NCBI GenBank assembly: GCA_902459845.2 | Contig: CABPSV020000584.1 | Span: forward strand, 1 to 12,868 | DNA: 12,868 nt | From: Hepatocystis sp. ex Piliocolobus tephrosceles | Lineage: Eukaryota; Apicomplexa; Aconoidasida; Haemosporida; Plasmodiidae | Direction of reading: 5' to 3' | Shown: positions 8,395-12,868 of the stretch, piece by piece | How positions within the stretch are numbered: position 1 is the first letter of the stretch | Layout: each line of letters starts with the position of its first letter | Notes under the pieces: generated by a model | Seen by the model: only the letters and a program-made list of their open reading frames with translations | What the model was told of the DNA's origin: nothing | The model's database searches: none | Translations under genes and position numbers: made by a program

Positions 8395-8569
8395 ACTTAT
8401 AAATACATAAGTTATATATAACATTGAATTTAGTAAAGCAAAAAAAAAAAAAAAAAAAAACTGTCAAACGAGTCAAGGATGTTCTAACCTCTTTATTTAT
8501 AGTAACCAATAACGATAATAAAAATGAAATATAAAATTTTGTATCAATAAATTAACATTATATATAGTC

Positions 8570-8609
<40 letters not shown>

Positions 8610-8768
8610 TATTATTTATCCCTATATTTCATCTAAGTTTTCCGTACCATTTGTTCTTTTTTTTAACCAACATAAGATTTTTTTTTCATTTTTTTTTATA
8701 CATTTACTCGATTAATTTTTTTTTCTTTATATCCAATTTAATATTATTTTTTTTAAGTTCATAATTAA

Positions 8769-8805
<37 letters not shown>

Positions 8806-9090
8806 GTAAATAAGCAGAAATAATAAAACAATATATATACATAAACACATATACAATACTAATTATTTAAAATTTTTAAATAACAAAAATAAAATTTCTA
8901 CTACAAAATACACATTGCAAAATGTTCCATTATTCACATAAAAAAAAAAAAAAAAAAAAACTTTACAAAAAATCAAATTTTCAACGTCTTTTTTTTTTTT
9001 TTTTTTTTTTTGTCATATATAGTCGAATAATTTAATTATTTTGGTTATTTTTTTTAACCAAATAGTGTTGAATGGTTTAATTCGGTTAAT

Positions 9091-9123
<33 letters not shown>

Positions 9124-9137
9124 GAATAAAACAATTT
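8395..9137. other. Convergent intergenic spacer between DIM1 and the HIT zinc-finger gene
   Basis: No gene is seen. The spacer should hold both 3' UTRs and polyadenylation sites. It contains a short hairpin just after the DIM1 stop (ACTTAT..ATAAGT, 8396-8412), A runs (8441-8460, 8770-8802, 8940-8960), a (TA)n tract (about 8574-8604) and T runs near 8985-9011 and 9093-9121. A runs and T runs on opposite sides of the spacer could make the two 3' ends partly complementary if transcripts overlap. Confidence 0.7.
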
Positions 9138-9840
9138 TTACCATATATCTAACATTTTAGACTTGCAACATGAAGTCTCATCATGCACTTTTTTACAATT
9201 TAATGAACAATAATACTTAATATATGAAACAGGTTTATGTTCATAACATTTTAAACATTTATACTTGCCTTCAAAACCACAAACGACGCACAATTTTCTT
9301 TTTATTAAAGAGCTGGCTCCACCACTAACTTTTGTCCAACAATAGGTCTTTGATCTGGGAAAAAAAAAAAAAAAAAAAAAAAAAAAGACACACCAACTAA
9401 TGTAACTAAACGATTTTACAAATTTTTATACGTATTTATTTTGTAGCATATAAAATATATTATTTTTTTTTTTTTTTTACATATTTATAGACATGTAACT
9501 TTTTTTATTTTTTTTTTTTACATATTTATAGACATGTAACTTTTTTTATTTTTTTTTTTTACATATTTATAGACATGTTACTTTTTTTTTTTTTTTTATT
9601 TATTTTTTTATTTTTTAATTCTTACTTCGAAGCATCGGCTTCTTCTTGAGTTAAAATTAAATTTATATCAACTTTTTCTCTCTGCTTAAATTTACATGAT
9701 ATAGGTACATTTTTATTTAAATTATAATTAACATTTGTTATTTCGATGTTATCATTGTCTTCACTATCGGAACTCTTTTTTCTTTTTCTTTTCTTTTTCT
9801 TTACAATGTTTGTAGTTTGATCAAGGCGTTTTCTTCCCAT
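9138..9840 (-). CDS. ZNHIT1: HIT-type zinc-finger protein, ZNHIT1/Vps71-like (two exons)
   Basis: This is a 143-residue nuclear protein. ZNHIT1/Vps71 (Swc6) is a subunit of the SWR1/SRCAP remodeller that loads histone variant H2A.Z into nucleosomes. Exon 1 is 9626-9840: it opens MGRKR, then a basic nuclear-signal-like run KKKKRKRKK (14-22), an acidic Ser/Asp stretch with CK2-type sites (23-33), and a segment at 49-72 resembling the conserved pre-finger region of ZNHIT1 (FKQREKVDINLI). Exon 2 is 9138-9354 and carries the HIT finger: Cys94, Cys97, Cys105, Cys108, Cys121, Cys125, His129 and Cys134 or 135, with LCVVCGF matching the ZNHIT1 signature. The finger sits at the extreme C-terminus, as in ZNHIT1. 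Splicing uses donor GTAAGA and acceptor TTTCCCAG. The exon join restores Lys72 and reads through without a stop (215 + 217 nt). Start is the ATG at 9840; no in-frame ATG lies just upstream. Confidence 0.85.
9355..9625 (-). other. Intron of the HIT zinc-finger gene, carrying a 41-bp tandem repeat
   Basis: The 271-bp intron has donor GTAAGA (9625 downward) and acceptor TTTCCCAG (ending 9355) preceded, in gene sense, by a T run of about 27. Without splicing, exon 1 would stop at once at the TAA formed by the donor, and exon 2 would lack a start. Confidence 0.85.
9460..9582. repeat. 41-bp tandem repeat, three copies, inside the intron
   Basis: ACATATTTATAGACATGTAA recurs at 9479, 9520 and 9561 (the third copy ends GTTA), each preceded by a T-rich spacer. 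The period is exactly 41 bp. The repeat fills nearly half of the intron. Confidence 0.9.
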
Positions 9841-10000
9841 TAAAAAAATCAAAACAAAGTTAATTTATTATATTTTATTTATTTTTTTATTTTTTATGTT
9901 TATTTTTTATTAAATAGTATATCAAATTATGAACGCACTTTCATAACAAATGCTGTATTGCAAACATGGAAAACGGTTACAAAAAAAATATAATAAAAAT

Positions 10001-10136
10001 AAAGCGAAAAAGTAGTAAATCGAATTATTAAATCGAATAAGTAGTAAAGTGAAAAAATAGTAAAGCGAAAAAGTAGTAAAACGAAAAAGTAGTAAAACGA
10101 AAAAGTAGTAAAACGAAAAAAGTAGAAGCGACAGAT
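10001..10136. repeat. 16-bp degenerate tandem repeat in the divergent promoter region
   Basis: About seven units of the form AACGAAAAAGTAGTAA vary mainly at the third base (AGCG, ATCG, AGTG, AACG). The last copies are identical and the first ones degenerate. The array begins about 160 bp upstream of the HIT zinc-finger start codon, so it could lie in that gene's leader or promoter. Confidence 0.85.
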
Positions 10137-10240
10137 ATAGTAAATAAATAAGAATAGCTTAAGAGGAACTATAATATAAAAAAAAATTAGTAGGAAGAGT
10201 GATAAAAGTAACTTAATAGAAATTATGGTAAAAATGGCTG

Positions 10241-10274
<34 letters not shown>

Positions 10275-10345
10275 AAATAAAGCAAAATAATAAAAACGGT
10301 TTAATAGAAAATTATGATTAAAATAACTCAATAGAAAACATAATA

Positions 10346-10376
<31 letters not shown>

Positions 10377-10777
10377 CATTCAATATATTTTTTTATAAAA
10401 AAAAAGGATAACACTTAAAAAATAACGCTTAAAAAATAACGTTTAAAAATAATTCATTTTGTTCTATGTATTAAAATTATTCACCATTTATAATAGTTTG
10501 AGTACTCTTTGACATCATTTGTTTTTAAATATATTTTAAGTACAATTTTACAACAATTTGCGCAATAACTCTTTCAGGTTGGTAATTTAAAAGTGTAATT
10601 TTTTTTTTTTTCTCTTTTTTACATTTCTTTTTTTATTTTGTTAATAGTTGCAATTGTGTGTTTATGCCTGTGTCTTTGAATTTATCTATTTATTTGTATA
10701 TTTATTAACTAAACTACTTATTTATTTACTAATTTATTTATGATTTAAATAAAAAAATGTTATTTCCATTTATTTGT

Positions 10778-10822
10778 GAAGTGTTCTTTTTTTCTTTGAT
10801 TGATACACTTCGCTGAAAAGCG
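10778..10822 (+). other. Small two-stem inverted repeat with a GAAA tetraloop
   Basis: GAAGTGT (10778-10784) can pair with ACACTTC (10805-10811). Immediately after comes CGCT-GAAA-AGCG (10811-10822), a 4-bp GC-rich stem closing a GNRA tetraloop; base 10811 is shared between the two. Such GC-richer pairing is unusual in this DNA. Whether it is transcribed is unknown, and stems this short can arise by chance. Confidence 0.3.
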
Positions 10823-11038
10823 TGCAAAGGCTTAAACATAAAAAAAAAAAAAAAAAAACGAAAAAAAAAAAGAGAATAATAAATCTAAGATTAAATAAAA
10901 AAATATAAATAAAGTAAAAATTATTAAGCCATATTTGAAAAACATAAAGACGCTATATCATATAGTCTTATATGAGTTTTAATAAAATTAAATATACTTT
11001 TCCTTGACCGTATATAAAATTACGCTGTAAGAAAAAAA

Positions 11039-11077
<39 letters not shown>

Positions 11078-11341
11078 AGCATATATTTTAGAAAGTTATG
11101 CTTAAACTTCCCATTTTTCTTTTTTCCTTTTTTTCATTATTTTCAACTTTGTATTATATTTTCAACAAATTTTGGAAAAGAGTGATATTAATACTTCATC
11201 GACATTATGTTACAGTCACTTATAATATAATATATGTTACGTATTTATATGTTTAGTAATTTTATTATTTTATTTTTTTTCTTTGAGACGTCTTCTGCTT
11301 TTTAACCTTTTATAAATTTTTCATTCTAATTCTTTATTTTA

Positions 11342-11397
11342 TTTTTATATGTTTCGTTTTATATGTTTCTTTTTATATGTTTCTTTTTATATGTTTC
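11342..11397. repeat. 14-bp tandem repeat, four copies
   Basis: The unit TTTTTATATGTTTC occurs four times end to end; the second copy has G in place of the first T. A T run (about 11398-11419) follows. It lies about 250 bp upstream of the start of the membrane-protein gene. Confidence 0.9.
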
Positions 11398-11549
11398 TTT
11401 TTTTTTTTTTTTTTTTTTTACCTTTCTTTTGACTTTTTAGCTTTTTTACAAGAAAAAAAACATAACAGTAGTTTTATTAATTATAAATAATGAGTCGCTA
11501 TAAATTATAATTCATGTGAATAACTTAGAATCAAAAGTGTAAAAAAAAG

Positions 11550-11552
<3 letters not shown>

Positions 11553-11599
<47 letters not shown>
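11553..11599. repeat. (TA)n microsatellite upstream of the membrane-protein gene
   Basis: About 23 uninterrupted TA dinucleotides end some 50 bp before the ATG at 11648, so the tract is probably in the core promoter or 5' UTR. Length polymorphism between isolates is likely. Confidence 0.95.
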
Positions 11600-11602
<3 letters not shown>

Positions 11603-11647
11603 ACTAAAAAAAGAATAAAAAAAACAGCTTCCATTACAAAACATAAA

Positions 11648-12445
11648 ATGAATGTTCAAAAAGTTACATTATTTTGCATTATTGCTTCTTATTTAATTTT
11701 CTGTCATTTGATATGGAACGGATGTTATAATTTTCACTCTAGTACTGAAGATGATATATATGATATATTATATTCTAAGAAGAAACAGAAAGCTGTAAAA
11801 TTAGAACTTGAAAATGAACCTCCCTTAGTGCAATTACAGAATGGTTTTATTAAGGGAAGTGTTTGCCCTGTATTACCAAGACCAATTAGTATAGCTTAAA
11901 AAACGAAACGAAACAAAACAAAACACATATATATATATATACATACATATCTATTAACTCAAACAAAAAAGGATTAAGTTTTTCTTTTAAATAAATAATT
12001 GATTAAAAGATACAATATGCATATACATATAAATTTTTATTTTATTTTTTTTTTAGTTTCTTAATTTTACAACATTAATTTTAATTCTATATTATATGTC
12101 TAGTTACTTTGTTTCCACTTTTAATACCTCTTTTATCACACTTTTTTAACACACACTTTTTTAATAACTTTTATTTGTTTATGTTTGTGCTATTGCAGGG
12201 TCTATATTTCACTTAAAGTGGTTCAGAAAGTCATCTGATTTAATGCCTTTAAGTATATATTTATATTCCATGTTTGATGAAAAAAATAACTTATTAGGAT
12301 TTTTTCTTTTGTCCTCAGCAATTTTTACCATTATTGAATGGGCATATATAGTGTATGTGTAAAAAAAAATTAAATAAATAGAAATAGCATTATATATAGT
12401 TTTATAAAAATAGAAAAAAAATACATATTTGTTCTATACTTTGCT

Positions 12446-12531
<86 letters not shown>

Positions 12532-12769
12532 ATGCAGTTATTTTACTGGTTTACTTTTATGGGATGTAATACTGAAACCGATAATAAAAATTATTTATTT
12601 AGTAATATTTATATATGTCCTAATAAGACTTTCAGTTATATTTTTGCCCTATACTAAATCTTTTATAACTAATGAACATTATACACATATATCATCAGTT
12701 ATTTTCAATTCTCACAATATACTCACATTGGTAATAAAAAAAAAGAGAACAGTTAGAGTATTTATTTAG
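11648..12769 (+). CDS. Probable three-exon multi-pass membrane protein, function unknown
   Basis: I do not recognise the family. Proposed exons are 11648-11888, 12199-12352 and 12538-12769, giving 208 residues. Exon 1 starts at an ATG in good context (ATAAAATG), with a hydrophobic signal or anchor at about 6-24, an acidic/Lys segment (33-56) and a Pro-containing end. Exon 2 follows TATTGCAG and is open in only one frame, which needs one base from exon 1. The site A|GTATAG at 11888 supplies that phase, giving Arg81. Exon 2 contains a membrane span (about 112-132). Exon 3, after TTGATGCAG, continues in phase and adds a span at about 147-168. Exon 2 can end at GT|GTATGT or six bases later at GT|GTAAAA; both keep the frame. 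Alternatives: exon 1 alone is an 83-residue ORF with its own stop at 11897-11899, and a donor-like site at 12731 could lead to further exons. The 3' end is suspect because of the inverted repeat at the window end. Confidence 0.5.
11889..12198 (+). other. Proposed intron 1 of the membrane-protein gene
   Basis: A 310-bp gap starting GTATAG and ending TGTGCTATTGCAG, T-rich over its second half and with no open frame. The acceptor is strong and the donor only moderate. If the donor is wrong, this is the spacer between an 83-residue gene and a separate downstream gene whose first exon I cannot find. Confidence 0.5.
12353..12537 (+). other. Proposed intron 2, containing an 81-nt pure T run
   Basis: It runs from GTATGT (or GTAAAA at 12359) to GATGCAG and is about 180 bp long. 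The open frames on either side join in phase. Bases 12450-12530 are uninterrupted T, ending seven bases before the exon, so the run acts as an extreme polypyrimidine tract. Confidence 0.7.
12450..12530. repeat. 81-nt pure T homopolymer
   Basis: No other base occurs across the run. It is nearly twice as long as the next longest homopolymers here (A48 at 491-538 and A43 at 6876-6918). The exact length is probably uncertain in any assembly. Confidence 0.9.
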
Positions 12770-12868
12770 TACCAACGTCACAAGAAACACCCTTTTTTTT
12801 TTCTTTTTTTTTTTTATTTATTGTGAGAATTGAAAATAACTGATGATATATGTGTATAATGTTCATTA
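12670..12868. repeat. Perfect 50-bp inverted repeat reaching the window end
   Basis: Bases 12819-12868 are the exact reverse complement of 12670-12719, separated by 99 bp. The left arm is inside the open frame of exon 3. The match is still perfect at the last base, so it may extend beyond the window. An exact inverted copy of coding sequence next to its source is most simply a fold-back or chimera of amplification or assembly; a real inverted duplication is the alternative. Confidence 0.95.

Larger units (their letters stand above)
9841..11647. other. Divergent intergenic region between the HIT zinc-finger and membrane-protein genes
   Basis: This 1.8-kb region should hold both promoters. I find no protein gene. 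It contains the 16-bp array at 10001-10136, a (TA)n tract at 10242-10272, A runs (about 10350-10376, 10840-10858, 11042-11075), a GNRA-loop hairpin near 10778-10822, a 14-bp TATATGTTTC array (11342-11397) followed by a T run, and a (TA)n tract at 11553-11599. The stretch 10490-10700 is less extreme in composition and has two acceptor-like sites (CTTTCAG near 10577 and TTAATAG near 10648). These could belong to a 5' UTR intron, but no partner donor stands out. Confidence 0.7.

Noticed and set aside
12199..12352. Resemblance of the KSSDLMPL stretch to the KS..MP signature of SWEET or PQ-loop transporters.
   Set aside because: Only a few residues agree, the expected three-helix spacing is not evident, and the gene model is uncertain. 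It is too weak for a functional call.

Overview
The window looks like nuclear DNA of a malaria parasite (Plasmodium) or a very close relative. The non-coding DNA is extremely A+T-rich, with long pure A or T runs, (TA)n tracts and many short tandem repeats. The proteins are rich in Asn and Lys, and introns are short with GT..AG ends and T-rich acceptors. The species cannot be fixed from sequence alone; homopolymer runs of 28 to 81 bases suggest a very A+T-rich lineage.

Layout. 1-1240: downstream flank of the first gene, opening with a 32-bp satellite (about 8 copies, cut by the window edge). 1241-2959 (-): serine palmitoyltransferase, complete, one exon, with a membrane anchor. 2960-7266: a 4.3-kb divergent intergenic region rich in repeats, with two weak small-ORF candidates, a canonical-looking small intron and a GC-richer island. 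7267-8394 (+): DIM1-type 18S rRNA adenine dimethyltransferase, complete. 8395-9137: short convergent spacer. 9138-9840 (-): a two-exon gene rebuilt by eye that encodes a 143-residue HIT zinc-finger protein, best matched to ZNHIT1/Vps71 of the SWR1/SRCAP chromatin remodeller. 9841-11647: second divergent intergenic region with a 16-bp repeat array and a small GNRA-loop hairpin. 11648-12769 (+): a probable three-exon gene for a small multi-pass membrane protein of unknown function. Its second intron has an 81-nt pure T run. The window ends in a perfect 50-bp inverted copy of part of its last exon.

The genes do not form one pathway. They are independent nuclear housekeeping genes: sphingolipid synthesis, ribosome biogenesis, H2A.Z chromatin remodelling and an unknown membrane protein. 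Transcription units alternate in direction (-, +, -, +), so the two long gaps should hold paired divergent promoters and the 8.4-9.1 kb gap should hold two 3' ends. I see no CRISPR array, tRNA, rRNA, transposon or convincing novel multi-gene system. The most useful second looks are the terminal inverted repeat, the unknown membrane gene, the possible dual start of DIM1, and small GC-richer islands in otherwise nearly pure A+T DNA.
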